A stretch of 64,000 bases of DNA from JAEDHM01 sp964368645 (lineage in GTDB: Bacteria; Bacillota; Clostridia; Christensenellales; CAG-1252). The notes under the pieces are model-generated. The model searched no databases, was not told where the DNA came from, and was given only the letters and a program-made list of their open reading frames with translations. Of this stretch, positions 45,577 through 54,540 are shown in pieces. How positions within the stretch are numbered: the stretch's first letter is position 1; every line of letters starts with the position of its first letter. The stretch lies in NCBI GenBank assembly GCA_964368645.1, contig CAYJBY010000010.1, positions 44,155-108,154 of the forward strand, written 5' to 3'. The translations under genes were made by a program, and so were the position numbers.

Positions 45577-48099
45577 TTATGCCGTTTCTATCTTGTTAGC
45601 CGCCTGCAAATTAAGCTGCTCAACAGCCTGCTCACGCATCTTGTACTTGAGTATTTTGCCTGCCGCGTTCATAGGGAATTCCGAAACGAAAGTGATATAA
45701 CGAGGCACCTTATGCTTAGCCATATTGGCGCGAACGTAATCCTTCATCTCTTCTTCCGTCATACTCTCGCCTTCCTTCAATATAACGCAAGCCATAATCT
45801 CTTCGCCGTAATCCTTGTCGGGTACGCCGATAACCTGTACGTCGGAAACCTTCGGGTGTGTGTATATAAAGTCCTCGATTTCCTTGGGGTATATGTTCTC
45901 GCCGCCCCTTATTATCATATCCTTGATACGTCCGGTTATCTTGTAATAACCGTCCGAGGTGCGACGCGCCAAGTCGCCTGTATGCAACCAACCGTTAGCG
46001 TCAATCGCCGCGGCGGTGGCTTCGGGCATTTTATAATAACCTCTCATTACGTTATAGCCGCGAGCAACGAACTCTCCGTCAACTCCGTCAGGTAAATCTT
46101 CGTAGGTTTCGGGATCAACTATCTTGCATTCCACGCCGAACATCGCCTTACCTACCGTGTTGATACGCGCGTCAAGGCTGTCGTCCGTACTGCTCATCGT
46201 ACAGCCGGGGGAAGCTTCGGTTTGTCCGTAGGTGATACAGATTTCGCTCATATGCATTTCCTCGACCACCTGCTTCATAACGGCGATAGGACAGGGACTG
46301 CCTGCCATTATACCCGTACGCATATGCGAGAAATCGGTGGTTTTGAAATTCGGGTGAGAAAGCATTGTAATAAACATCGTAGGCACGCCGTGGAACGCCG
46401 TAATCTTTTCGCGGTTAATGCAATCTAAGCCCTTGCGCGGAGAAAAAGCGGTTATAGGACACATCGTAGTGCCGTGAGTCATACTCGCCGTCATTGCAAG
46501 CACCATACCGAAGCAATGGAACATAGGCACCTGAATCATCATTCTGTCCGAGGTGGATAAGTCCATACAATCGCCTATCGCCTTGCCGTTGTTGACTATA
46601 TTGTAATGAGTAAGCATAACGCCCTTAGGGAAGCCCGTGGTGCCGGAGGTGTACTGCATATTGCAAACGTCGTTTTTGTCAATGCGCTTGCGGCGGTTGT
46701 CAACCTCCTCGGGAGGTACGCTCTCGCCTAACGCTAAAGCCTCGTTCCAAGTATATGCGCCGTCTATCTCGCAATCCACAGTCACCACGTTCTTAAGTCT
46801 AGGCAGTCTTTCGGCGTTCAGCGCGCCCTTTTGACAAGTCTTAAGCTCGGGACACAGCTTCTCGATAATATCGGTGTAACTGCAATCCTTGTAGCCGTTA
46901 ATCAGCACCAACGTATGGGTATCCGACTGTCTTAAAAGATATTCGGCCTCGTAAATCTTGTAGGCGGTGTTGACCGTAACCAGTATCGCGCCGATTTTAA
47001 CCGTTGCCCAAAAGGTGATATACCAAGCAGGAACATTGGTCGCCCAAATCGCCACGTGGTCGTCCTTTTTGACGCCCATTGCTATCAAAGCGCGTGCGAA
47101 CGCGTCCACGTCCTCTCTGAATTGAGGATAGGTACGAGTATAATCAAGCTCGGTGTACTTAAAAGCGTACTGCTCGGGGAATTCCTTGCAGATTCTGTCC
47201 AAAACGTCGGGGAACGTCAGGTCAATCAGTTTCTCTTTTTTCCAAACGTATTTTCCGCCGTCGCATCTCTTGTTATCAACCAGCTTGTGGTCGTTCTCGC
47301 GGTAGGAGCGCATATAGTGAGCAAACTGCGGGAAAACTATACCTGCGTCGCAAAGTTCCTTCGCCCAACGCTTAACCCACTCAAGAGAAACGTAACCCTC
47401 ATAGCCGATTTCGTCCAGAATATCCAAAGCCTCGCGTATGGGTATGTCGCCCTCGCCCAAGAATCTGTATTCCACGTTGCCGTTTTCCATAACGCTGTCC
47501 TTAACGTGGACGTGCTTAATATACGAGCCTAAGGTCGCAATGGTTGCGGAGGGAGTTTCCCCTGCGTAACGGAAGGGGTGATGAACGTCCCAAAGTGCGG
47601 CAACCTTGTCGCTATGCACGGAATCAAGCAGTTTTTTGAGTCTTTTGGTATCCGAATACACGCCGTTGGTCTCAACCAAAAGCGTAACTGAAGTACCCTC
47701 GGCAAGAGCCGCGAGTTCCTTAAGTAACTCAACCATATAACCGTCGTCAACAGTATTGACGGGGGCTATCGTGTCATCGCCTAAAAGTCTGACGTAAGGT
47801 GCGCCGAGCTTATCCGCAAGAGCGATATACTGAGTGATTTCCGCAATGTTTTCAGCTTTTCTGTCGCATAGGCGCAAGGAACAGCCCGAGCTAAGACAAG
47901 GCACGGACAAACCGAGAGACTGTAACTTCGCCTTCGTTTCGTCTAGTCGCGTAGCCTTAAAAGGTCCTGCATTAACGATATAAATATCGTCCCCTAAACC
48001 TCTGATTTCGATACCGTCGAAAGCGAGGTCCTTTGCCATCGTGTAAATGTCCGCCCAACTGCTGTTAGGACAACCTACGGTAGAAAAACTAATCTTCAT
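45577..48099 (-). CDS. Fusion of sugar-epimerase-like TIM barrel and AMP-forming acyl-CoA synthetase (840 aa)
   Basis: Residues 1-270 form an AP_endonuc_2/xylose-isomerase-like barrel: ISFSTVGCPNSSW, AFDGIEIRG, LLVETNGVYSD, ALWDVHHPF and IKHVHVKDS supply the usual Glu, Asp and His metal ligands. Residues about 285-835 are an ANL acyl-CoA synthetase with YTSGTTGFPKGVM (about 483-495), ITYGQTEASPG, WLHTGDLARR, and the C-terminal catalytic Lys in AGKILKYK. The frame runs through without interruption, and the fusion is not explained by a frameshift. The synthetase should activate a carboxylic acid to its CoA ester; the barrel's substrate is unknown. AGAGGA precedes the ATG. It is 40 nt downstream of the RluA gene. 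Confidence 0.9.
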   Translation of the reverse strand: MKISFSTVGCPNSSWADIYTMAKDLAFDGIEIRGLGDDIYIVNAGPFKATRLDETKAKLQSLGLSVPCLSSGCSLRLCDRKAENIAEITQYIALADKLGAPYVRLLGDDTIAPVNTVDDGYMVELLKELAALAEGTSVTLLVETNGVYSDTKRLKKLLDSVHSDKVAALWDVHHPFRYAGETPSATIATLGSYIKHVHVKDSVMENGNVEYRFLGEGDIPIREALDILDEIGYEGYVSLEWVKRWAKELCDAGIVFPQFAHYMRSYRENDHKLVDNKRCDGGKYVWKKEKLIDLTFPDVLDRICKEFPEQYAFKYTELDYTRTYPQFREDVDAFARALIAMGVKKDDHVAIWATNVPAWYITFWATVKIGAILVTVNTAYKIYEAEYLLRQSDTHTLVLINGYKDCSYTDIIEKLCPELKTCQKGALNAERLPRLKNVVTVDCEIDGAYTWNEALALGESVPPEEVDNRRKRIDKNDVCNMQYTSGTTGFPKGVMLTHYNIVNNGKAIGDCMDLSTSDRMMIQVPMFHCFGMVLAMTASMTHGTTMCPITAFSPRKGLDCINREKITAFHGVPTMFITMLSHPNFKTTDFSHMRTGIMAGSPCPIAVMKQVVEEMHMSEICITYGQTEASPGCTMSSTDDSLDARINTVGKAMFGVECKIVDPETYEDLPDGVDGEFVARGYNVMRGYYKMPEATAAAIDANGWLHTGDLARRTSDGYYKITGRIKDMIIRGGENIYPKEIEDFIYTHPKVSDVQVIGVPDKDYGEEIMACVILKEGESMTEEEMKDYVRANMAKHKVPRYITFVSEFPMNAAGKILKYKMREQAVEQLNLQAANKIETA

Positions 48100-48139
48100 A
48101 TTGTTTCCTCTTTCTAAATATTTTCGTATTGACCGCGGC

Positions 48140-48856
48140 TTAGTTATGTATCGTCAAGGTCAAATGCTTTTCTATGTCAAATTTGTTCCAAGGATAATCC
48201 TCTGTCGGAGGATAAACCTTGAACACCATTATTTCGCCTGATATGGGGTGCGGAAATCTAAGCTCCGTTGCCCAAAGCGCCATATTGCAATTCTTGTTGC
48301 ACCTGTCGCCGCCGTACTTCACGTCGCCGATTAAGGGATAACCGCCAAACTCGAATTGAACTCTTATTTGGTGACTTCTTCCGCTGTACAGGTTAACGAG
48401 AACCAAACTCATATCCGACTGGGTTTCCAACGTCTTGTAATCAAGTACCGCCAGCTTCGCGCCGTCTGTCGCCTGCGGAACCACCTTAACGATATTCAAG
48501 GAGGGATATTTCAGCAGATAATGCTCAAGACGGGCGGTTTTCGGCTTGACCTCGCCTAACGTAACCGCAAGGTACTTCTTTTCCAAGGTACCGTTCTTTA
48601 TGCTTTCGGTAAGTCTTGCCGCCGCCTTAGAGGTCTTGGCAAACACCATCACGCCGCCTGTGGGACGGTCTAAACGGTGAACTAAGCCCAAGAAAGCGTT
48701 GCCCGGCTTGTTCTTGCTGGCAATTAGATATTCCTTCAGCAACGTCAGCATATCCTTATCGCCGGAATCGTCCTCCTGCGAGGGTACGTTTTGGGGTTTC
48801 ACCACCACTAAAAGATGATTGTCTTCGTAAATAATGTTGATATCTTCGTACGTCAT
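48140..48856 (-). CDS. RluA-family pseudouridine synthase (238 aa)
   Basis: The catalytic motif VHRLDRPTGGVMVF holds the Asp near residue 66. YSGRSHQIRVQFEFGGYPLIGD is the second family signature. There is no N-terminal S4 domain, so it belongs to the short RluA/YlyB-like group acting on rRNA or tRNA. The ATG lies 3 nt after the methyltransferase stop with a weak ribosome-binding site, so translation is coupled. The cluster with ileS and an RNA methyltransferase suggests a translation-related operon. Target uridine not known. Confidence 0.92.
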   Translation of the reverse strand: MTYEDINIIYEDNHLLVVVKPQNVPSQEDDSGDKDMLTLLKEYLIASKNKPGNAFLGLVHRLDRPTGGVMVFAKTSKAAARLTESIKNGTLEKKYLAVTLGEVKPKTARLEHYLLKYPSLNIVKVVPQATDGAKLAVLDYKTLETQSDMSLVLVNLYSGRSHQIRVQFEFGGYPLIGDVKYGGDRCNKNCNMALWATELRFPHPISGEIMVFKVYPPTEDYPWNKFDIEKHLTLTIHN

Positions 48857-48859
48857 AAG

Positions 48860-49720
48860 TTAAAATCTCGCCAGTCCGCTACAGCCGCAGGGAAGAACTA
48901 TCCCCTCATCTGTAGGTAAACCTACCTCGTAAGCATCGGTTACGTGCTTAACGCCCTTAAAATTAAGGTCTATTAAATTGCCTATTACACCGGGCTGTAA
49001 CCCCGTTGTGTATGAATTAACCAGATAAAAAAGCGGTGTGTCAGACATAATCTCGGTAGTTAAACCGATAAGTCCGTCCAAATCGTTCTCTATCTTCCAA
49101 AGCTCGCCTGTAGGTCCTCTGCCGAAGCTGGGAGGATCCATTATTATCGCGTCGTATTTTTTGCCGCGCTTAATCTCTCTTTTAACGAACTTAACGCAGT
49201 CGTCGATAATGTATCTCACAGGCTTGTCCGCAAGTCCGGAAGCCGTCATATTGTCCTTTGCGCGCTGAACCATAGAGGTCGCGGCGTCCACGTGGCAAAC
49301 GGACGCGCCTGCTTGTGCGCAAGCCATCGTCGCGCCGCCTGTATATGCGAACAGATTAAGGACGTTAATCGGACGGTTCGCTTTTTTGATAAGCTCGCTC
49401 ATAGCGTCCCAGTTCACCGCCTGCTCGGGGAACAGTCCGGTGTGCTTAAAGCCCTTCATCAGCTTAAGGTTAAAGGTCAACTTGCCGCGGCTTATTGTGA
49501 ACGTGTCGGGAACAGACTTGTATAGCTCCCACTTTTCGCCTAGCTTGCCCTCGGGAATATACCGCGCCGAAAGCTTGGAATAACCGCCGAAATCAAACGC
49601 GGATTTCCAAATCACCTGCGGATCGGGGCGCAAAAGGTAAACCTTGCCCCACCTTTCCAGTTTTTCACCGCCGCCTGTAGCGATGACCTCGTAATCCTTC
49701 CAACCCTCGGCTACTTTCAT
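48860..49720 (-). CDS. Class I SAM-dependent methyltransferase, RlmI/RlmK-like (286 aa)
   Basis: SAM-binding motif I reads VLNLFAYTGGATMACA, with CHVDAATSMVQRAKDN next, and the catalytic motif DPPSFGRG near residue 197 is the form seen in RlmI/RlmKL-type 23S rRNA methyltransferases. The N-terminal 110 residues have no recognised PUA domain, but KHTGLFPEQAVNWD is typical of the family. It starts one base after the ileS stop codon. Likely methylates rRNA; the site is not assigned. Confidence 0.88.
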   Translation of the reverse strand: MKVAEGWKDYEVIATGGGEKLERWGKVYLLRPDPQVIWKSAFDFGGYSKLSARYIPEGKLGEKWELYKSVPDTFTISRGKLTFNLKLMKGFKHTGLFPEQAVNWDAMSELIKKANRPINVLNLFAYTGGATMACAQAGASVCHVDAATSMVQRAKDNMTASGLADKPVRYIIDDCVKFVKREIKRGKKYDAIIMDPPSFGRGPTGELWKIENDLDGLIGLTTEIMSDTPLFYLVNSYTTGLQPGVIGNLIDLNFKGVKHVTDAYEVGLPTDEGIVLPCGCSGLARF

Positions 49721-49721
49721 A

Positions 49722-52700
49722 TTACAGCTTACGTACGGCTACCTTAACGGCCTCGCCGTTAATATCAAGTTCCTTAACGTAACCGTCGGTTGCGTCCTTG
49801 TCCATTACGTCGCAAAGAATATCCGCTTTGACTTCCTCTCCGCAAATCGTCGCAAAGAGCTTGTCGCTTGCCGCTACGCCTACCTTAATATGGTCCACAA
49901 CCTCGAAGCCTGCTTCCTTACGCAAGGACTGAACCTTGCTCACAAACTCACGCTGAATACCCTCTTCGATAAGCGCGTCGTTAAGCTCGCAGTCCAAAAC
50001 CACTGTCAGGTGTCCGTCGCTTTCCGCTACGAATCCCTCTTGGCTCTTGGTGTTAATCAAAAGATCGTCGGCGGTAAACTCAACAGCCGTTCCGTTAAGC
50101 TCGGTGCGGAAAACTCCGCCGTCCTTAACAGCCGCTACTATTGCCTTGCCATCTGCCTGCGCCAAAAAGCTTCTTATTGCGCCTAACAGCTTGCCGTACT
50201 TAGGACCTAAGGTCTTAAGCTGAGGCTTTATCTCGTAGGAGATGAAAGAACTGTCGTCCGTTATCATCCTGAATTCCTTGACGTTAAGCTCTTCCGCCGC
50301 TATATCGGTAATCCCCTCCAGTTCGGACTTGTACGCGCTCTTTACCAGAACGGCGGACAAGGGCTGACGGTTCTTGATATTAGCCTTGTTGCGGCAGGCT
50401 CTGCCCAAAACAACGATGTCCATAATATAGCTCATCTCGTCTTCCAATTTTTTGTCCACGTAGCTTGCGTCGGAAACTGGGAAAGCGGTAAGATGTACGC
50501 TTTCGGGAGCGTCCTTGAAGAAGTTGACAACCAAATTACGGTATATGCACTCGGACATAAAGGGAGTGTAAGGAGCCAAGAGCTTAGACAGCGTTACCAA
50601 TACAGTGTAAAGCGTTGTATAAGCCGCTTCCTTATCTTCGGTCATAGCGTTGCCCCAGTATCTCTCACGGCAACGGCGTACGTACCAGTTGGAAAGATTG
50701 TCCACGTAATCCTGAATCGCACGGCTGCTTTCGGTGATTTTGTACTCGTTGAGAGACTTGTCAACGTAGTCGATTAAGGTGTTAAGACCTGACAGAATCC
50801 ACTTGTCCATAAGGGAAAGCTTGCATTTCTTAAGATCGTGTTCGGCAGGATTGTACTTGTCTATCTCCGCATAAAGGGTGAAGAACGCGTAAGTGTTCCA
50901 CAGAGTCCCCATAAACTTACGTTGAGTTTCGCTGACGTTATCCGGGTGGAAACGGCTGGGAAGCCACGGTGCGCTGGCAGTGTAAAAATACCATCTGACC
51001 GCGTCCGCGCCCTGCTTGTCCAAGACAACCCACGGATCGATTACGTTGCCCTTGTGCTTGCTCATTTTGATACCGTCCTTGTCGCAGACGTGCCCTAAAA
51101 CTATGCAGTTTTTGAAGGGGGATCTGCCGAACAGCAGAGTGGAAATCGCCAGTAAGGTATAGAACCAACCTCTGGTCTGGTCAACTGCCTCGCTGATAAA
51201 GTCGGCGGGAAAATCGTGGTCGAATACGTTCTTGTTCTCGAACGGATAATGCCATTGAGCAAAGGGCATAGAACCGCTGTCGAACCAACAGTCCATAACC
51301 TCTTTTTCACGAGTCATCGTGCCGCCGCATTCGCAGGGGAAGGTAATGGCGTCGATATAAGGACGGTGAAGCTCGGGTGCCTTATCCAAGCCGGTAAGGG
51401 AGCATAACTCCTCGCGGCTGCCGATAACGTGTACCTTACCGCACTTGTTACATACCCAAATAGGCAGCGGAGTGCCCCAGTAACGCTCTCTGGAAATACC
51501 CCAGTCGATTACGTTCTCAAGGAAGTTGCCCATACGACCTGAGCCGATAGTGGGAGGCATCCAGTTAACGGAAGCGTTATTAGCGGTAAGCTTCTCTCTG
51601 ACTGCGGTCATCTTGATAAACCAACTGCTTCTTGCGTAATACAGAAGCGGAGTATCGCAACGCCAGCAGAAAGGATAGCTGTGGGTGTACATTAATTCCT
51701 TAAACAAAAGGTTGCGCGACTTCAAATCGGCAATAACCAGCTTGTCCGCGTCCTTGGCGAAAATGCCTGCGAAGTCTGTAGCTTTTGCCACGAAACGTCC
51801 GCGCTCGTCAACCATCTGAACGAAAGGCAAGTCGTAATGCTTGCCCACGTTAGCGTCGTCCTCGCCGAATGCAGGAGCGATATGAACAACGCCTGTGCCG
51901 TCGGTTAAGGTAACGTAGCTGTCATTAGTAACGAAAAACGCCTTTTTGTTGCCGTCATAGTAGTTGAATAAGGGCTCGTACTCTGCGTACTCGTAATCCT
52001 TACCCTTCTTGGTGTCGATAATCTCGTACTCCTCTGCCTTGAACAGTGAGGTAACGAGAGCAGCCGCCATAACGTAGAACTCGTCGCCGACCTTTATCTT
52101 GACGTAGTCCTCATCGGCGTTCATACACAAAGCCACGTTGGAGGGAAGTGTCCAAGGGGTGGTCGTCCAAGCAAGGAAAAACTCGTTCTGCTTGCCTTTG
52201 ATTCTGAACTTGATAAAAATAGACTTCTCTTCCACGTCCTTGTAGCCCTGAGCTACCTCGTGACTGGATAAAGCCGTTCCGCAACGGGGGCAATAAGGCA
52301 CTATCTTGTGTCCTTTGTAGAGCAAGCCCTGCTTGTCTATCTCTTTAACAGCCCACCATACGGACTCGATGTAGTTATCGTCATAGGTAATGTACGGATC
52401 CTTCATATCCGCCCAATAGCCTACGCGGTCGCTCATCTTCTCCCATTCGCCCTTGTATTTCCAAACGCTTTCCTTGCATTTTTTGACAAAAGGCTCGATA
52501 CCGTATCTCTCGATATCCTGCTTGCCGTCCATACCGAGGGCTTTTTCGACCTCAAGCTCTACGGGCAAACCGTGAGTATCCCAGCCTGCTTTACGCATAA
52601 CGTGATAACCCTTCATCGTGCGGTATCTGGGTATGATATCCTTCATAACTCTAGTCAAAATGTGACCGATATGAGGCTTGCCGTTAGCTGTCGGCGGACC

Positions 52701-52835
52701 GTCGTAAAAACTAAATTCTTCGTGACCTTCGTTCTGCTTTACGCTCTTCTCGAAGATGCCGTTTTCTTTCCAAAATTTGATTACCTCTTGCTCTCTTTCA
52801 CAAAAGTCAAGACCGGTGTTTACTTTGTCGTACAT
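49722..52835 (-). CDS. ileS: Isoleucyl-tRNA synthetase, type 2 (1037 aa)
   Basis: PPTANGKPHIGH carries the HIGH motif (residues 55-58) and KMSKHKGNVIDPW the KMSKS loop (about 588). The editing domain (about 190-400) has WTTTPWTLPSN. Zinc-type cysteine pairs are CPRCG, CNKCG and CECGG. QTRGWFYTLLAISTLLFG and the total length match the type-2 (IleS2) group, which is less sensitive to mupirocin than type 1; that is known for the group, not tested here. GGGAG precedes the ATG. No T-box leader is present, only a promoter and about 35 nt of leader. Confidence 0.97.
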   Translation of the reverse strand: MYDKVNTGLDFCEREQEVIKFWKENGIFEKSVKQNEGHEEFSFYDGPPTANGKPHIGHILTRVMKDIIPRYRTMKGYHVMRKAGWDTHGLPVELEVEKALGMDGKQDIERYGIEPFVKKCKESVWKYKGEWEKMSDRVGYWADMKDPYITYDDNYIESVWWAVKEIDKQGLLYKGHKIVPYCPRCGTALSSHEVAQGYKDVEEKSIFIKFRIKGKQNEFFLAWTTTPWTLPSNVALCMNADEDYVKIKVGDEFYVMAAALVTSLFKAEEYEIIDTKKGKDYEYAEYEPLFNYYDGNKKAFFVTNDSYVTLTDGTGVVHIAPAFGEDDANVGKHYDLPFVQMVDERGRFVAKATDFAGIFAKDADKLVIADLKSRNLLFKELMYTHSYPFCWRCDTPLLYYARSSWFIKMTAVREKLTANNASVNWMPPTIGSGRMGNFLENVIDWGISRERYWGTPLPIWVCNKCGKVHVIGSREELCSLTGLDKAPELHRPYIDAITFPCECGGTMTREKEVMDCWFDSGSMPFAQWHYPFENKNVFDHDFPADFISEAVDQTRGWFYTLLAISTLLFGRSPFKNCIVLGHVCDKDGIKMSKHKGNVIDPWVVLDKQGADAVRWYFYTASAPWLPSRFHPDNVSETQRKFMGTLWNTYAFFTLYAEIDKYNPAEHDLKKCKLSLMDKWILSGLNTLIDYVDKSLNEYKITESSRAIQDYVDNLSNWYVRRCRERYWGNAMTEDKEAAYTTLYTVLVTLSKLLAPYTPFMSECIYRNLVVNFFKDAPESVHLTAFPVSDASYVDKKLEDEMSYIMDIVVLGRACRNKANIKNRQPLSAVLVKSAYKSELEGITDIAAEELNVKEFRMITDDSSFISYEIKPQLKTLGPKYGKLLGAIRSFLAQADGKAIVAAVKDGGVFRTELNGTAVEFTADDLLINTKSQEGFVAESDGHLTVVLDCELNDALIEEGIQREFVSKVQSLRKEAGFEVVDHIKVGVAASDKLFATICGEEVKADILCDVMDKDATDGYVKELDINGEAVKVAVRKL

Positions 52836-52870
52836 ACGCTACGCTCCCGTTGATAAAATTATACTATTGT

Positions 52871-52900
52871 ATAATATAATTAATTGTGCGGCGTTGTCAA
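52871..52900 (-). promoter_or_regulatory. ileS promoter
   Basis: Minus-strand TTGACA (52895-52900), 18-bp spacer, TATTAT (52871-52876). The leader is too short for a T-box. Confidence 0.65.
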
Positions 52901-53004
52901 CAAAATATCGTAACTTTCGCAACTTATGCCCCCTATCCGCGCATTATTTAAGCACCGCGCTCAATCGGCGGTTATTATGTTCGGATTATTTTTCCGATAA
53001 ACGC

Positions 53005-53033
53005 TTGTAAATTCCCTTTCCGTTGTGTATAAT
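53005..53033 (+). promoter_or_regulatory. Promoter of SRP RNA
   Basis: TTGTAA (53005-53010), 17-bp spacer, TATAAT (53028-53033). Transcription start is predicted at about 53041, which matches the 5' end of the SRP RNA. Confidence 0.8.
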
Positions 53034-53040
53034 TATAATG

Positions 53041-53305
53041 CTGTGCAAGGCGGGGAGCTAGCGGTGCCCTGTAACTCGCAATCCGCTATAGCGAGGCTGA
53101 CGGCTAACCGAGGCTGCATTTATGGGAGGCAGGCGGCGGTAAGGAGTGTTGATATTAGGGTCTTGTGCAATTTTGCACTGTGAACCATGTCAGAGCTTGA
53201 CCGCAGCAGCATTAAGCAGAACGCAGAGTGTGCCACGAGGTAGCTCTAAAGGAGCCACCTATCGCAATACCGCTCCGGTGACTACAGTCGAAGAAAGCCG
53301 CACAG
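53041..53305 (+). ncRNA. ffs: Large signal recognition particle RNA
   Basis: The 5' part has the Alu-domain core GGAGCTAGCGGTGCCCTGTA and CGCAATCCGCTATAGCGAGG, characteristic of the long SRP RNA of Gram-positive bacteria. The S domain has GTGAACCATGTCAGAGC and CGCAGCAGCATTAAGCAGAA, the helix-8 loops that bind Ffh. CTGTGC at the 5' end pairs with GCACAG at the 3' end, so the whole RNA closes. About 265 nt. It guides ribosomes translating membrane proteins to FtsY. Confidence 0.93.
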
Positions 53306-53312
53306 TACCATT

Positions 53313-53337
53313 AAGACGGGTTTTGCCCGTCTTTTTT
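53313..53337 (+). terminator. Terminator of SRP RNA
   Basis: AAGACGGG and CCCGTCTT with a TTTTG loop, followed by T6. Confidence 0.9.
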
Positions 53338-53396
53338 CTTTTTTCGGCGAGTTTTACCGCCTTTTGTTTTGTTTTCCGCTTTAGCGTTAATAAATC

Positions 53397-53426
53397 TTGT
53401 AAAATCCAAGGTTTTGGGTGTATAAT
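53397..53426 (+). promoter_or_regulatory. Promoter of the NYN-LOTUS gene
   Basis: TTGTAA (53397-53402), 18-bp spacer, TATAAT (53421-53426). AAGGAG precedes the ATG at 53468. Confidence 0.7.
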
Positions 53427-53467
53427 AAAAACATAGCTGACTTTCACAGCGTTTTTAAGGAGAATCT

Positions 53468-54301
53468 ATGACTAATAACGACGTAAAAATTGCCGTTTTG
53501 ATAGATGCGGAGAACATTTCGCATAAGTATATTAAACTGCTCTTGGACGAGTTGTCCAAGTACGGTACGCCTACCTATAAGAGGATTTACGGCGACTGGA
53601 CGGGCACTCAACTTAACAACTGGAAAGCTCCCCTTTTGGAGCATTCCATACAGCCTATTCAGCAATACAGCTACACCTTCGGCAAAAGCTCTTCCGATTC
53701 CGCGCTGATTATCGACGCAATGGATATTTTGTATTCGGGTAAGGTGGACGCGTTCTGCCTTGTCAGCTCGGACAGCGATTTTACCAAGCTGGCGCAAAGA
53801 CTCAGAGAGGCCGGCAAAATGGTTATCGGTATGGGCGAGATGAAGACTCCGCAACCCTTTATTAAGGCGTGCGAAAGATTTATTTATCTGGAGGTTCTGT
53901 CGGGCGACACCGCAGAAAAGAAGGTTGAAACAACAAAAACCGCTCCCGTTCCCAAGGCTCCCACTACCCCCGACGTTAAGGAGCTGACAGCCAATATCGC
54001 TTCGATTATCGATGATATCAGCGGTGACGACGGTTGGGCTTACCTTTCCGCAGTGGGCAACAGTCTGCTGAAACGCGATCCGTCATTTGATACCCGTAAC
54101 TACGGCTTCGGCAAGCTGAAGGACTTGGTTATGTCCATATCCACTCTTGAGGAAAAAACCGTGACTACCGAAAAAGGCGTGGTTTCCTACGTCCGTATCA
54201 AGCCGAAAGTCGTACCCGTCAAAAAGCCTGCTTCCAGATCAAGGAACAATCAACGTCCTAATTCCAAGCCCTCTCAGCCCACGGACAAAAAGCCCGAATA
54301 A
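53468..54301 (+). CDS. NYN-domain ribonuclease-like protein with OST-HTH/LOTUS domain (277 aa)
   Basis: NYN domains are PIN-like nucleases. The N-terminal NYN (about 1-145) shows VLIDAENIS, IIDAMDILYSG and LVSSDSDFTKLAQRLREAG, giving the acidic residues for metal binding. After a Pro/Thr linker, residues about 170-250 (IASIIDDISGDDGWAYLSAV and NYGFGKLKDLV) match the LOTUS/OST-HTH RNA-binding fold. The C-terminal 25 residues are basic and disordered. The combination resembles limkain-type RNA-turnover proteins. It has its own promoter between the SRP RNA terminator and its own terminator, so it is monocistronic. RNA target unknown. Confidence 0.9.
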   Translation: MTNNDVKIAVLIDAENISHKYIKLLLDELSKYGTPTYKRIYGDWTGTQLNNWKAPLLEHSIQPIQQYSYTFGKSSSDSALIIDAMDILYSGKVDAFCLVSSDSDFTKLAQRLREAGKMVIGMGEMKTPQPFIKACERFIYLEVLSGDTAEKKVETTKTAPVPKAPTTPDVKELTANIASIIDDISGDDGWAYLSAVGNSLLKRDPSFDTRNYGFGKLKDLVMSISTLEEKTVTTEKGVVSYVRIKPKVVPVKKPASRSRNNQRPNSKPSQPTDKKPE

Positions 54302-54430
54302 GGGTTTAACAATTGTCCTTATTGCAAAAAAGCATTAGGCTAGGCGTTGCGATTTTATGGAATTAGCCCAAAAATCAAGCAACGGCTTTAGGTCGTGAAT
54401 TTTTTTGAATTTTAATTATTATTAATTACC

Positions 54431-54458
54431 AAAAACAGCGGACTATCCGCTGTTTTTT
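54431..54458 (+). terminator. Terminator after the NYN-LOTUS gene
   Basis: AAAACAGCGGA and TCCGCTGTTTT with a CTA loop. It also faces the convergent SPOR gene. Confidence 0.88.
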
Positions 54459-54540
54459 CTTATTTATACTTTACTTTCTATTGCTTTAGAATTTTATTAA
54501 ATAATCGTAACTTTTTTATTGCATAGTTATCGGGTTTCGG

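Noticed and set aside
52836..53004. T-box leader upstream of ileS
   Set aside because: The promoter leaves only about 35 nt of leader, with no T-box sequence or terminator.
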